A DNA stretch of 64,000 nt from Christensenella sp. UBA2853 (GCA_002350845.1 DEFL01000021.1:15070-79069); one strand, 5' to 3'. Shown: positions 30,465 to 39,606, numbered from the stretch's first letter. The notes: generated by a model not told the origin, from the sequence alone. Numbers and translations: made by a program.

Positions 30465-32231
30465 ATGAGAAAGATCAGACAATGGTACATGGTGCTGCTT
30501 ATCTTCCTTGTTTTCTGGCCGTGCCGTCAGGGCATGGCCGCTGAAATCAGCATCGATCCGCTGTCCGGGGTCATCCGACCCGGGCAGGCTGTTTTGATTT
30601 CATTTCATGTGCCGGAGGAAGGGACAGCTGACCTGATTCTCCGGGGAGAAGACGGACAGACGGTTTCCGTGGTTGCGACGGATCTGAAAGTAAAAGCCGG
30701 CATCAACGGCGTCTGGTGGAACGGCACCTACAACGGTTTTCCCGCGCCGGAGGGCGAAAATGTGCTGGTGCTCACCCAGAGTGGGCTGAGCGCCGAAACG
30801 CCGGTCACGATCGGGCCGGTGGTTCCTCTGATTCTGAGCGTGCAGACAGAAGGCACAGAGCTTTCTCCTGGCGCTCCACTGAATATCGAAGTCAATGTGA
30901 GCTGTGCGGGTACGCTGACACTGATGACCGGCGGGCATGATGGCATGGCACCGGTGCTGAAAAAGGAAGTTGTCAGGGGCCCGCAGAAGATCACCTGGGC
31001 CGGGGAGAACGCCCGGGACGGCGTGTGGAATCTGTTTCTGGTTCTGACCGACCACGAAGGTCTGAGCACGGAGACAGAGGGCCCCAGTGTGACGGTTACA
31101 GGCTTTGACGCACACGCGCTTGTGCGGGCGGCCGCGGATCAGAGCCAGTACACACCGAGTTACGGCAGCCCGTATGCGGGACAGGACAGCGAACTGAACT
31201 ACTGGACCACGCCCATGGACATCACAGATGAGGAGACCATCTGGAAGATGCTCATGACGCCTGTGACGGTGGTGGATACCGGAAAAAAGAATGCACAGAA
31301 ATCGCAGGTCCTCATCCGCGCCGAGCCGAGCGAGGATGCCGGCAGCGTGGGGGTTGTCACCTGTGTGACGCAGGGTGTGCATGTCCTGGAGACCCTCGAC
31401 AACGGATGGTCCCTGATTGAATGTTATTCCTCGTCCTTCCATGACAGCAAAATCAAGGCATGGAATCTGCTGGTGCAGGGGTATGTGCAGACAGAACTCC
31501 TGAAAACTGTGCAGCCGGATCCGGAGATTGCGCTGATTGTAGACAAACTGACCCAGCGCCTGTATATTTTTAAGGACGGCGCGCTGTTTTCCACCCTGCT
31601 GGTCTCCACCGGGCGCGCGAATGCGCGGCAGCCCTACAACGAGACGCGCAGCGGTGAGTTCCTGCTTCAGCTCCCGGCCGTCGGGGAATTCCGCTCGGAT
31701 AATCTGTACTGTTCCATGGGCATCCGCTTCAACAACGGTGACCTGATCCATGAAGTGCCGCACATGAAAAATGCCGACGGCACGAAGAATTATTCCACCA
31801 CGGAATACAAACTCGGCACGCGCGGCAGCCACGGGTGCATCCGCGTGCAGAGAAAGAGAACGCCGGAAGGCACCAACATGAAGTGGATCTGGAACAACAA
31901 GAAGGACAACATGAAAATCGTGATCTGGGAGGACTGGCAGGGCCGGCAGTACAGTTATCCCGCAGATGATACGCCGCTGTATTACAACCCGAAGCATGGC
32001 AAGTATTATCATACAAACGAGACGTGCTATTCTGCCGAGGATGTCATCTTCAGTCCGTTCACCTACGGCGAGCTGGAGACAGAACCGTTTGCCTCTCTGG
32101 AGGCGTGCACGTACTGCTCTGCACCGCTGCGCAAAGCGGAGATCGATCAGATCAACGAACTGCATGCGCCGGGCGGGGACCATGATCCGGTTCTGACCCA
32201 AGCGCGGGAAAAGCAGCCGGCAATCCAGTAA
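30465..32231 (+). CDS. L,D-transpeptidase (YkuD family), exported
   Basis: The 588-residue protein has a signal peptide ending GMAA, two Ig-like beta domains (about 30-215), an SH3-like segment (VLIRAEPSEDAGSV near 283), and a YkuD catalytic domain from ALIVDKLTQRLYIFKDG near 357 to KIVIWEDW near 487. The active-site motif GSHGCIRV holds the catalytic Cys458 with His456. YkuD enzymes form 3-3 crosslinks or attach proteins to peptidoglycan. The C-terminal 100 residues hold a separate unit, YYNPKHGKYYHTNETC ... FTYGEL ... ACTYCSAPL, with three cysteines that may bind a metal; similar tails occur on exported clostridial proteins, as far as I recall. It is followed 15 bases later by a CvpA gene. 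Confidence 0.92.
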   Translation: MRKIRQWYMVLLIFLVFWPCRQGMAAEISIDPLSGVIRPGQAVLISFHVPEEGTADLILRGEDGQTVSVVATDLKVKAGINGVWWNGTYNGFPAPEGENVLVLTQSGLSAETPVTIGPVVPLILSVQTEGTELSPGAPLNIEVNVSCAGTLTLMTGGHDGMAPVLKKEVVRGPQKITWAGENARDGVWNLFLVLTDHEGLSTETEGPSVTVTGFDAHALVRAAADQSQYTPSYGSPYAGQDSELNYWTTPMDITDEETIWKMLMTPVTVVDTGKKNAQKSQVLIRAEPSEDAGSVGVVTCVTQGVHVLETLDNGWSLIECYSSSFHDSKIKAWNLLVQGYVQTELLKTVQPDPEIALIVDKLTQRLYIFKDGALFSTLLVSTGRANARQPYNETRSGEFLLQLPAVGEFRSDNLYCSMGIRFNNGDLIHEVPHMKNADGTKNYSTTEYKLGTRGSHGCIRVQRKRTPEGTNMKWIWNNKKDNMKIVIWEDWQGRQYSYPADDTPLYYNPKHGKYYHTNETCYSAEDVIFSPFTYGELETEPFASLEACTYCSAPLRKAEIDQINELHAPGGDHDPVLTQAREKQPAIQ

Positions 32232-32246
32232 TGATCGGAGGAGTCC

Positions 32247-32948
32247 ATGAATATTGTGGATTATGTGATCCTGGGGATTCTCGGGGTCAGTGTGCTTTTC
32301 GGATTTTACAGAGGGTTTATCGCCTCGGTGCTCAATACAGGCGGCTGCCTGATTTCCGTGGTGGGATCCTTCATGCTCTATCCGAAACTGACGGAGTATA
32401 TTGCGAACAATCCGGAACTGCAGAGAACGCTTCTGACCTATACGGATGCCTCCAGCCGGATCGGCGACCTGGCCACTTCGATCATGAACGTGGGCAGCAT
32501 GACCGCGCAGTCCATTGCGGACGTGGTCGAAAAGGCGGGCCTGCCCGAGTCCATCTCCAATGTGCTCAGGAACAACCTGTCCAGTCAGGTCTACGGGGCA
32601 TCGGAGAGCGTATCGAGCTATGTGAGCCAGACAGTCATGAGCGCGAGCACCAATATTCTGTGCTACATTGTCTGCTTTGTGGCCCTCTACCTTGTGATTT
32701 CCCTGGCGCTCAGCGCGATCCGCGCCATTTTCCGTCTGCCGGTCCTCAAGCAGCTCGACGGCCTTGTGGGCGGGGTATTCGGACTCCTGCGCGGTATGAT
32801 TCTGGTCTTTGTGCTCTTTGCACTGCTGCCGCTGGTGCAGACCATTGTTCCCCTGGATACCGTCAATGATGTGGTGCAGGTCTCAAAACTCGCGCCGCTG
32901 TTCAATAACGGGGCCCTGGTGACGGCCATCATGAACGGCCATATGTAA
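32247..32948 (+). CDS. CvpA family membrane protein
   Basis: The 233-residue protein begins NIVDYVILGILGVSVLFGFYRGFIASVLN, the characteristic CvpA first helix pair with a conserved G-x-x-R-G-F, and has two more helices near 140-165 and 180-205 (LDGLVGGVFGLLRGMILVFVLF). The roughly 90-residue loop between them is predicted outside. CvpA proteins were named for colicin V production in E. coli and are linked to envelope homeostasis; no exact function is known. It ends the rightward run of genes and is followed by a strong terminator. Confidence 0.88.
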   Translation: MNIVDYVILGILGVSVLFGFYRGFIASVLNTGGCLISVVGSFMLYPKLTEYIANNPELQRTLLTYTDASSRIGDLATSIMNVGSMTAQSIADVVEKAGLPESISNVLRNNLSSQVYGASESVSSYVSQTVMSASTNILCYIVCFVALYLVISLALSAIRAIFRLPVLKQLDGLVGGVFGLLRGMILVFVLFALLPLVQTIVPLDTVNDVVQVSKLAPLFNNGALVTAIMNGHM

Positions 32949-32962
32949 ACGACCTTTCCTGT

Positions 32963-32996
32963 GCAGCATTCAGCGTGATCTGAATGCTGCTTTTTT
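32963..32996 (+). terminator. rho-independent terminator after cvpA
   Basis: GCAGCATTCAG (32963-32973) pairs with CTGAATGCTGC (32980-32990), followed by six T. Confidence 0.9.
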
Positions 32997-33031
32997 CTGC
33001 CTGGCAGCAGGGAACAATTGGAGGAAAAGAC

Positions 33032-33060
33032 TTGCCGAAATACGCAGAAAAGAATATGCT
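33032..33060 (+). promoter_or_regulatory. probable promoter of the FMN reductase gene
   Basis: TTGCCG (33032-33037), 17 bases, TATGCT (33055-33060), 36 bases before the ATG. Confidence 0.55.
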
Positions 33061-33096
33061 GAGAACAGTCATTCTGATCTGATTGGAGGAAAGAAC

Positions 33097-33678
33097 ATGA
33101 AAGTCATCCTGATCAATGGAAGCCGCAGAGAAAAGGGCTGCACCCGGACCGCGCTGGAGGAAATCGCGCGCGAACTGGAAGCCTGCGGCGTGGAAAGCGA
33201 ACTGATCTTCATCGGAAACCGGGCTGTCAACGGAAAGATCAATGAGGCCGTGAAGGAAGTCGGGGAAAAGATGCGCGAGGCGGACGGCCTCATCATCGGG
33301 TCTCCGGTGTACTATGCTTCCCCCACCGGGGAAGTGATTGCCTTCCTGGACCGGCTGTTCTGGGATTATGGTTCCGAGATGGCCTATAAGCCCGGGGCTG
33401 CGGTGGTTTCCGCACGCCGCGGCGGTACAACGGCATCCTTTGATGTGCTCAACAAGTACTTCACCATCTCGCAGATGCCGGTGGTTTCTTCCCAGTACTG
33501 GAACATGGTGCACGGAAATACGCCCGCTGAAGTACAGCAGGATGCGGAAGGCCTGCAGACCATGCGCACGCTGGCCAGAAATATGGCCTGGCTCCTTGAG
33601 TGCATTCAGGCAGGCAGGGAAAAGGGCGTGCAGATGCCTCTCAGGGAAGAGCGCGTGGGCACCAACTTCATCCGCTGA
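33097..33678 (+). CDS. NAD(P)H-dependent FMN reductase / flavodoxin-fold protein
   Basis: The 193-residue protein is a flavodoxin-fold reductase: VILINGSRREKGCTRTAL at the start binds the FMN phosphate, ADGLIIGSPVYYASPTGEVIAFLDRLF near residue 67 contacts the flavin ring, and AAVVSARRGGTTASF near 102 follows. This is the NADPH-dependent FMN reductase / iron-sulfur flavoprotein group, here without the Cys cluster of the Fe-S subgroup. It would reduce flavin, quinone or another small acceptor. A GGAGGA sits before the ATG. The GH53 gene starts 20 bases downstream and may be read with it. Confidence 0.88.
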   Translation: MKVILINGSRREKGCTRTALEEIARELEACGVESELIFIGNRAVNGKINEAVKEVGEKMREADGLIIGSPVYYASPTGEVIAFLDRLFWDYGSEMAYKPGAAVVSARRGGTTASFDVLNKYFTISQMPVVSSQYWNMVHGNTPAEVQQDAEGLQTMRTLARNMAWLLECIQAGREKGVQMPLREERVGTNFIR

Positions 33679-33698
33679 GAGAAGGAGCAAAAGAGAAT

Positions 33699-35609
33699 AT
33701 GCGAACAATAGCAGGGATTCTTTTACTGGTGATGCTTTTCCTGTGCACCGGAGCACAGGCGTCAGACCTCTATGTCCGGAAGGCGGAACATCTTCCGGAG
33801 GACTTTTTTCTGGGTATGGATGTATCGTCGGTTCTGTCCCTGGAGGCTTCCGGCGTCCGCTACAGGGATACGGACGGCACGGAAAAGGATCTGTTTGCAC
33901 TGCTGAGCGAAAACGGCGTGAACCTGATCCGCGTCCGGGTCTGGAATGATCCCTTTGACAGTGACGGGAACGGCTACGGCGGCGGAAACAACAATATTGA
34001 GGCGGCTGTGGAGATCGGCAGACGGGCCGCCGCGTACGGCCTGCCGCTGCTGGTGGATTTTCACTATTCTGACTTCTGGGCGGATCCCTCCAAACAACAG
34101 ACGCCGAAGGCCTGGGAGGGCATGGATATCAAAGCCAAGGCGGAAGCGCTGTATACCTATACAGCGGACTGCCTGAGCCGCCTGAAGGCGGAGGGCATCC
34201 GGGTCAGCATGGTGCAGCTGGGCAATGAGACGAACGGCAGGATGTGCGGCGAGCGGATCTGGATGAATATTGTGCACCATCTCATGAAGGCGGGAAGCCG
34301 GGCAGTGCGGGAAGTATACCCGGACGCGCTGGTGGCGGTGCATTTCACCAATCCCGAGAGTGCCGATACCATGCTGAATTACGCTTCCAAGCTGGCGTAC
34401 TATGACCTGGACTATGATGTGTTCGGGACGAGCTATTATCCCTACTGGCACGGCACGCTCGACAATCTCAGACAGGTGCTTGGCGAGATTGCCGAAACGT
34501 ACGGGAAGAAGGTCATGGTCATGGAGACCAGCTATGCCTATACGCTGGAGGATGGTGATTTTTCCGGGAACACCATCGGCGAGGGCGGAGGCTACGAGAA
34601 GTACTGGCCGGTGACCGTGCAGGGACAGTCCAATGCACTGCAGGATGTGGTCCGCACTGTGCAGGAGGCGGGCGGCATCGGGGTGTGCTGGTGGGAAGGC
34701 GCATGGATTCCCGTGGGCACGGAGAGCTTTGAGGAAAACAGCCGCCTGTGGGAAACCTATGGCTCCGGATGGGCATCGAGCTATGCGGGATCGTATGATC
34801 CGGCTGATGCCGGCAAATACTACGGCGGATGTGCGTGCGAGAATCAGGCCATGTTTGATTTTGAAGGCAGGGCGCTGCCCTCCCTGGCCACCTTCCGTCT
34901 TCTCCGGACAGGCCAGGAAGTGGAAGTCCGGCCGGATGCCATTGACGATCCGGTGCTGACCTGTGACCTGGCCGGGGAAATTGTGCTGCCGGAGACGGTG
35001 TCCGCCGTGATGAACGACGGAAGCCGGATCGAACTCCCGGTCACCTGGGAAGCGGTCGACACCGCCGCCATGAAGGCCTCGGGCCCTGCGGAATACACGG
35101 TGCAGGGGGTGGCTGAGGGCATGCCGGCCACACTGCTTATCCGCATGGTCAACTTCAACTATCTCATCAATGGAGATTTTGAAGGCGAAGACACGGGCGA
35201 ATGGGTGACGGACAATTTCGGGGGAACGGAACAGCTGTATATCGAGGAAAAGAAATCCGATTCCCTCGATGGCACGAAACACTATCACTTCTACAGCGCG
35301 GCAAAGGATCAGGTCGGCTTCCGGCTCGAACAGACCGTGGATAACCTGCCGGCTGGCACGTATCGCTTTGATGTCTCCATCATGGGCGGCGACGCAGGGG
35401 ACTATGAAAGCTATGCCTATATCAAAAAGGGCGATGAAGTCAGCGCCGAGTGCGGGCTGCAGATCACCGCGTGGAACGCATGGCATGAAGGTGCCTGCGA
35501 AACCGAGGTGGAGGAAGGCGGCAGCCTGACCGTCGGCGTGTATGTCCGCTGCGGCGGTGCCGGCGCATGGGGCAAGATTGATGGGGCGACCCTGACCCGG
35601 GTCCGGTAA
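33699..35609 (+). CDS. secreted GH53 endo-beta-1,4-galactanase with Ig-like and carbohydrate-binding modules
   Basis: The 636-residue protein starts at the ATG at 33699 (GAAGGAG upstream). After a signal peptide (ILLLVMLFLCTGAQA) comes the GH53 barrel: EDFFLGMDVSSVLSLEASG, GVNLIRVRVWNDPFD, PLLVDFHYSDFWADPSKQ, VSMVQLGNETNGRM near residue 172 with the acid/base Glu, and KVMVMETSYAY near 272 with the nucleophile Glu. A bacterial Ig-like Big_4 domain (about 405-485) is followed by a beta-sandwich module of about 150 residues (NGDFEGEDTGEW to GAWGKIDGATLTRV) resembling CBM61, which binds beta-1,4-galactan. No cell wall anchor is seen, so it is secreted. It would trim galactan side chains of pectin to oligosaccharides for import. 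Confidence 0.92.
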   Translation: MRTIAGILLLVMLFLCTGAQASDLYVRKAEHLPEDFFLGMDVSSVLSLEASGVRYRDTDGTEKDLFALLSENGVNLIRVRVWNDPFDSDGNGYGGGNNNIEAAVEIGRRAAAYGLPLLVDFHYSDFWADPSKQQTPKAWEGMDIKAKAEALYTYTADCLSRLKAEGIRVSMVQLGNETNGRMCGERIWMNIVHHLMKAGSRAVREVYPDALVAVHFTNPESADTMLNYASKLAYYDLDYDVFGTSYYPYWHGTLDNLRQVLGEIAETYGKKVMVMETSYAYTLEDGDFSGNTIGEGGGYEKYWPVTVQGQSNALQDVVRTVQEAGGIGVCWWEGAWIPVGTESFEENSRLWETYGSGWASSYAGSYDPADAGKYYGGCACENQAMFDFEGRALPSLATFRLLRTGQEVEVRPDAIDDPVLTCDLAGEIVLPETVSAVMNDGSRIELPVTWEAVDTAAMKASGPAEYTVQGVAEGMPATLLIRMVNFNYLINGDFEGEDTGEWVTDNFGGTEQLYIEEKKSDSLDGTKHYHFYSAAKDQVGFRLEQTVDNLPAGTYRFDVSIMGGDAGDYESYAYIKKGDEVSAECGLQITAWNAWHEGACETEVEEGGSLTVGVYVRCGGAGAWGKIDGATLTRVR

Positions 35610-35620
35610 CAGAACAGAAA

Positions 35621-35668
35621 AAGACGCGGAGGTTTCGTGGAAAATCACGGATCTCTGCGTCTCTTTTT
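35621..35668. terminator. bidirectional terminator between GH53 and TldE-like genes
   Basis: AGACGC-GGAG pairs with CTC-TGCGTCT (35622-35661) with T runs on both outer sides, serving the two convergent genes. Confidence 0.8.
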
Positions 35669-35683
35669 GTGTCTTCGGGCGTA

Positions 35684-36952
35684 TCAGGCCGGGTCAATGC
35701 CGGTGATATGCATGGTTTCGAGCCGGGTCACGGAGGGGATCAGACAGGTATCGTACTGGCGGGTCTCCTTTGAGAAACTCAGCGGGGTTTCCCGCATATT
35801 GCCTGAGACGGAACCGCCGGAGACAATGGTGGTCCGGTCACCCTCGTGCCAGTAGCCCAGGCGGATTTCACCGGCGATATCCCCGGTCATGGAATTCACC
35901 TGGAAATCAGAGAATTCAACCACTTCCAGATAATTGCCGGTGCGCAGCGCGTCCGCGTCCTGCGTTCCACCGGAAACGCGGAAGTTCTCCGCAATAAAGG
36001 CATCCTTCAGTCCGAGGTACCCGGCGTACTGTTCACTGCCCCAGAAAGCGCGGGCGGTACCGTTTTCGATGAGCAGAAGGTCGCGCACCGGCGCACCCTC
36101 GGGGTCAAAGGCATGATTGCCGGAGGAATTGGGCAGCGTGCGCACGGCCTCAAGGGTCAGATTCGCGTCGCAGACCTTCTGCCCGATCTCCCAGTCGGAC
36201 AGGCGGCGGTATTTCATGGCAGCGCCCATGCGCTCGGCAAAATAGCGGTAGACATCGACGGCAGCTGACGTGGAGAGAATGACAGGGGCCGTGGAGAGGG
36301 GCGGCGTGGGCACGGTATGCAGGCGGTCGCGTCCAAAGCGCAGGGTGTCCGTCAGATCCCGGATCAGGTCGTCTTTGCTGCAGGTGCCGGACGTATAGGC
36401 ACGGTAGAGCTCGATTTCATGCTCCTCCGCGCGGGCATTGACGACGACTTCAATCATGCTGTCAGGCGAGGTCTCGGTCAGGTCAATGCCGTTGGAATTC
36501 ATGAAATGACGTGTCCTGAGATGGACGAAAATCTCATAGGAATTGATGCTTTCCCCGGCCGTTTCCGGGATCTGCTGCATGGCTTCCATGAAATCCCGGG
36601 CCATGGAAGAGATATCCGGAAGATCGAGCTGCAGCGGCTCGACCGGCCGGGGCTCATTGAGCGTGTAAACCGGGTTGCGGACCAGGGAGGCCTGGAAGAG
36701 CAGACGGGAGAGGAGCTCCCTGGTTTCTTCTTCTGTAGCGCTCTCGTGGATTTCGCTGGAGGCGGAGCCGAGGAAGGCCCCGTCTTCACTTTTCTTATAG
36801 ACCCTGACGCTGGTGTGCGTGACATTCCGGACGCGGTGCTGGTCAAGGGCATGGCGGATGAAATAGAATTCCCAGCCTTCGGTGCGGGTTTCTGTGAGTT
36901 CCCAGGCATCCGCGCCGGAGGTTCTGAGGAGAGAAAGCAGATACGGCGTCAT
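35684..36952 (-). CDS. TldD/PmbA family protease subunit (TldE-like)
   Basis: The 422-residue protein has the TldD/TldE fold. It lacks the HEXXXH metal site found in its partner gene just upstream, as expected for the E (PmbA) subunit. Seen: MNSNGIDLTETSPDSMIEVVVNARAEE near residue 155, the ILSTSAAVDVYRYFAERMGA stretch near 228, and AYLGLKDAFIAENFRVSGG near 325. In E. coli TldD/TldE form a heterodimeric metalloprotease that matures the peptide antibiotic microcin B17 and degrades the antitoxin CcdA. It is transcribed after the TldD gene with a 29-base gap. GGAGG lies before the ATG. Confidence 0.85.
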   Translation of the reverse strand: MTPYLLSLLRTSGADAWELTETRTEGWEFYFIRHALDQHRVRNVTHTSVRVYKKSEDGAFLGSASSEIHESATEEETRELLSRLLFQASLVRNPVYTLNEPRPVEPLQLDLPDISSMARDFMEAMQQIPETAGESINSYEIFVHLRTRHFMNSNGIDLTETSPDSMIEVVVNARAEEHEIELYRAYTSGTCSKDDLIRDLTDTLRFGRDRLHTVPTPPLSTAPVILSTSAAVDVYRYFAERMGAAMKYRRLSDWEIGQKVCDANLTLEAVRTLPNSSGNHAFDPEGAPVRDLLLIENGTARAFWGSEQYAGYLGLKDAFIAENFRVSGGTQDADALRTGNYLEVVEFSDFQVNSMTGDIAGEIRLGYWHEGDRTTIVSGGSVSGNMRETPLSFSKETRQYDTCLIPSVTRLETMHITGIDPA

Positions 36953-36981
36953 ATGAAAACCTCCAAATGAAGTGATGCTGT

Positions 36982-38415
36982 TTAACCGAGGCGCGCACGG
37001 GTCTTCAGGCAGGGACCGCCGTCGGCGACCTTAACCCATTCCTTGTAGCCTTTCCCGCAGCCGCCGCTTCCGAACACCTCGCGGTCGGAGGAAAGCATGG
37101 AGACAGAGCCGAGCAGGTCCGGGACATAGCCGGTCATGATCAGCGGGGAGACCACACGGCCGGTCAGGCGGCCGTCGACAATCTCATATCCGCGCTCCAC
37201 GATGCACTGAATGCCCCAGTGCTTGGGGTCTTCCATGCCGCTCTGCATGCCGCGCAGAAGATAGCCGTGGGAAACGGACCGGATCATCTCTTCAAGGGAG
37301 GAGGTGCCCGAGTCAAAGAGCGTGTTGGTCATGCGGGTATATACCTTGTGTTCAAAGTTCTGGCGCTTGCCGTTGCCGGTGGGCTGTGTGCCCAGGCGCA
37401 GGGCGGACAGGGCGTCACAGATGCCGGTGCGCAGGATGCCGTGGTCAATCTCTGTGACATCGCCGGCCAGGGTGCCTTCATCGTCGAAGGCGTAACTGGT
37501 GACATTCACGGCGCACTTTGCGCCTTCATGCATGGTGACCAGGTCAGATCCCACGCGCTTCCCGATGTAACTGCTGCCCAGCGCGCGGTGCTTGACAAAC
37601 ATATCCATTTCCACCCCGTGGCCGAAAGCCTCATGGGCGATGAGGCCGGTGACTTCGGGGGAGGTGATGACGTCATATTCGCCGGGAACAATGCGCTCGG
37701 CGCGAAGGAGGTCATGAATGATTTCCAGGCTTTCATCCAGCTTGCCCTCCAGCGCGGCAAAGATTTCCGGGCCCTCGCGTCCGGCGACGGAAACGTGGGT
37801 GTATACATTTTTCCCTTCATGGAAGGCAATGGGCACGATGGAGCCCTCGGAATAGACATAGCTCTGGCGCAGATCCCGGTGGGCGCTCAGGAACATCTTG
37901 CTGATGTGCGTGGACTGTGCAGTCACCTGACACTCAATGAGATGCTCTCCCTTTTCCATGGCGAGATCGGAGAGACGGGAAAAGCGCTCGATCAGGGCCT
38001 CCTGATCCGTGGTTTCCGGGAGCTCCTGGACCGGGAATTCCGTGAACAGATCACAGGGCTCGTCAGGCAGCGCAGGGGTTGCGTAGGGCCTGGTCCCGGT
38101 GAGGGAAAGCAGCTCGCGCTGGGCGCGGAAGGCGGCCATGGCGTCCTGGGCAATCTGCTCGGGGTGCTCGGGATCAAAATGGTTGAAAGCGTATTCACCA
38201 TAGAGTCCGTCCCGGCAGACGCGGATCACGCAGCCGCGCTCAGTGGTCATGGTGCTGTTGGTGACGGCTTTACTGCGCTGGCCGATGGCAATGCGCCAGC
38301 CGACAGAGTCTGTGGAAAGAATACTGACATAGTCAAAGGAGGCCCCCAGAAGCGAGATGACCTGCTTCATACACGGAGCAATGGACTGCAGATACGATGA
38401 AAATGGGGCGTTCAT
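36982..38415 (-). CDS. TldD family metalloprotease
   Basis: The 477-residue protein starts at the ATG at 38415 with AAAGGAAGG upstream; longer frames lack a ribosome site and cross a repeat. It carries the TldD zinc signature: SPEVTGLIAHEAFGHGVEMDMF near residue 245, the HEAFGH motif supplying two histidines and the general base Glu, and DEGTLAGDVTEIDHG near 315. The C-terminus EVFGSGGCGKGYKEWVKVADGGPCLKTRARLG holds the further conserved Cys/Gly residues. With the TldE-like product it should form an unfolded-peptide protease; no microcin-like precursor gene is visible in the neighbourhood. Confidence 0.9.
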   Translation of the reverse strand: MNAPFSSYLQSIAPCMKQVISLLGASFDYVSILSTDSVGWRIAIGQRSKAVTNSTMTTERGCVIRVCRDGLYGEYAFNHFDPEHPEQIAQDAMAAFRAQRELLSLTGTRPYATPALPDEPCDLFTEFPVQELPETTDQEALIERFSRLSDLAMEKGEHLIECQVTAQSTHISKMFLSAHRDLRQSYVYSEGSIVPIAFHEGKNVYTHVSVAGREGPEIFAALEGKLDESLEIIHDLLRAERIVPGEYDVITSPEVTGLIAHEAFGHGVEMDMFVKHRALGSSYIGKRVGSDLVTMHEGAKCAVNVTSYAFDDEGTLAGDVTEIDHGILRTGICDALSALRLGTQPTGNGKRQNFEHKVYTRMTNTLFDSGTSSLEEMIRSVSHGYLLRGMQSGMEDPKHWGIQCIVERGYEIVDGRLTGRVVSPLIMTGYVPDLLGSVSMLSSDREVFGSGGCGKGYKEWVKVADGGPCLKTRARLG

Positions 38416-38786
38416 AGCACATTCCTTCCTTTGGGTCGATATCATGGGATGATGGCTTAAAGAATACATGGTTCTGAGCGGATTGGCAAGGAAAAAACGC
38501 AGGAAAAAGGCCGTGAATCCATCGGAAAAAACGCAGGAAAAAGGCCGTGAATCCATCGGAAACAGCCAGTCGTCATCGCCTCGGTGCTGAAACGGGTGAG
38601 GTTCTGCGGCACACCGGAAAGAAAGACAGATGCCGGCCTTTTCAAAAAATACAAAAAAAACGGACAGGGCACTGCCAGACATCCAAACCAGGCGTATCAA
38701 AGAGTGCCAGGCGGAAAACGCCGGGCCCAATAAGAAAAAAAGACCTGCAGAGCAGGCTGAAGAATTTGAAAGGAAGTTTACACATT
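38416..38786. other. intergenic region with a 34-bp tandem repeat
   Basis: This 371-base divergent gap holds no convincing gene. It contains a perfect two-copy 34-base direct repeat (38490-38557) and would carry the promoters of the TldD and SH3 genes, which I could not place with confidence. Confidence 0.6.
38490..38562. repeat. 34-bp tandem direct repeat, two copies plus 5 bases
   Basis: The unit starts GGAAAAAACGCAGGAAAAAG and ends AATCCATC. Copies lie at 38490-38523 and 38524-38557 and appear identical; GGAAA begins a third. Confidence 0.9.
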
Positions 38787-39344
38787 ATGAAAAAAGTTAT
38801 CAGCATCATCCTCGCTATTATGACACTCGTCGGCCTTATGATCCCCGTATTTGCCAGTGCTGCAGCAGCACCCGCTGTCAACACGACCATGTATGTTCAC
38901 TGCACTGATGGAAAATCCCTGAATGTACGTAACAACCCCAATGGCGCTGTTGTGTACCGTATCGCCAACAACACCAAAGTGACTGTGAAGACCGATGTGG
39001 TCTGCCCGGCCGGCTGGTCCTATATTACCGCCAACGGCAAGAGCGGATATGCCATGACCAAGTTCCTGTCTACCCGCAAGCCCACCAAGTATGATTATAC
39101 TGAGAATGTAAACAACTTCATCTCTGTGACGCCCTACACTGTAAGATCTCTGGCTCTCAAGGGACATCCTGAAAAGAGCGTGGGTCTGCGCGTTTCCCCG
39201 AATAAGTGCTCCCAGGCCATCCGCCGCCTTGCTGCCGGTGAAGAGCTGGAAGTGGTCGCTGTCGGCCGCCTCTGGAGCAAGGTTGTCGATAAGGCAACTG
39301 GCAGAACCGGTTATGTCGCAAACGACTACATGGTCAAGCAGTAA
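38787..39344 (+). CDS. small exported SH3-domain protein
   Basis: The 185-residue protein starts at the ATG at 38787 (AAAGGAAG upstream). A signal peptide (KKVISIILAIMTLVGLMIPVFASAAAA) is followed by two SH3b-like domains: KSLNVRNNPNGAVVYRIANNTKVTV with a GWSYITANGKSGYAMTKFL end, and VGLRVSPNKCSQAIRRLAAGEELEVV ending TGRTGYVANDYMV. It consists of little else, so it is probably a small wall-binding or stress-linked envelope protein. It stands alone, with a terminator downstream. Confidence 0.85.
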   Translation: MKKVISIILAIMTLVGLMIPVFASAAAAPAVNTTMYVHCTDGKSLNVRNNPNGAVVYRIANNTKVTVKTDVVCPAGWSYITANGKSGYAMTKFLSTRKPTKYDYTENVNNFISVTPYTVRSLALKGHPEKSVGLRVSPNKCSQAIRRLAAGEELEVVAVGRLWSKVVDKATGRTGYVANDYMVKQ

Positions 39345-39372
39345 TCTGAAAACAGAAACAAATTGAAGATAC

Positions 39373-39403
39373 AGGAGCTGTTCCGCGCGGGACAGCTCCT
39401 TTT
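39373..39403 (+). terminator. rho-independent terminator after the SH3 gene
   Basis: AGGAGCTGT (39373-39381) pairs with ACAGCTCCT (39392-39400), followed by TTT. Confidence 0.8.
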
Positions 39404-39493
39404 GAGCTGATGCTTTTACGTTCTGCCAGGTTTGAATTGTGAGCACATTCATCTTAGATCAATAAAATCGAATCAACAATGAACAGCGCGCTG

Positions 39494-39521
39494 TAAAAAA
39501 AGCGGCATTGATTCATGCCGC
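39494..39521 (-). terminator. rho-independent terminator after the TetR gene
   Basis: GCGGCAT (39502-39508) pairs with ATGCCGC (39515-39521); on the minus strand seven T follow. Confidence 0.8.
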
Positions 39522-39606
39522 CTACTAAAAAGCTGAGAGACAAATCATATTCCATTACATGGATTCAGGGCTGAATATGGAAGCTGCAGAGAACTTCGGC
39601 AGTTTC

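Noticed and set aside
38416..38730. N-terminal extension of TldD
   Set aside because: The added residues come from the 34-base repeat and AT-rich intergenic DNA; the ATG at 38415 has a good ribosome site and a typical family start.
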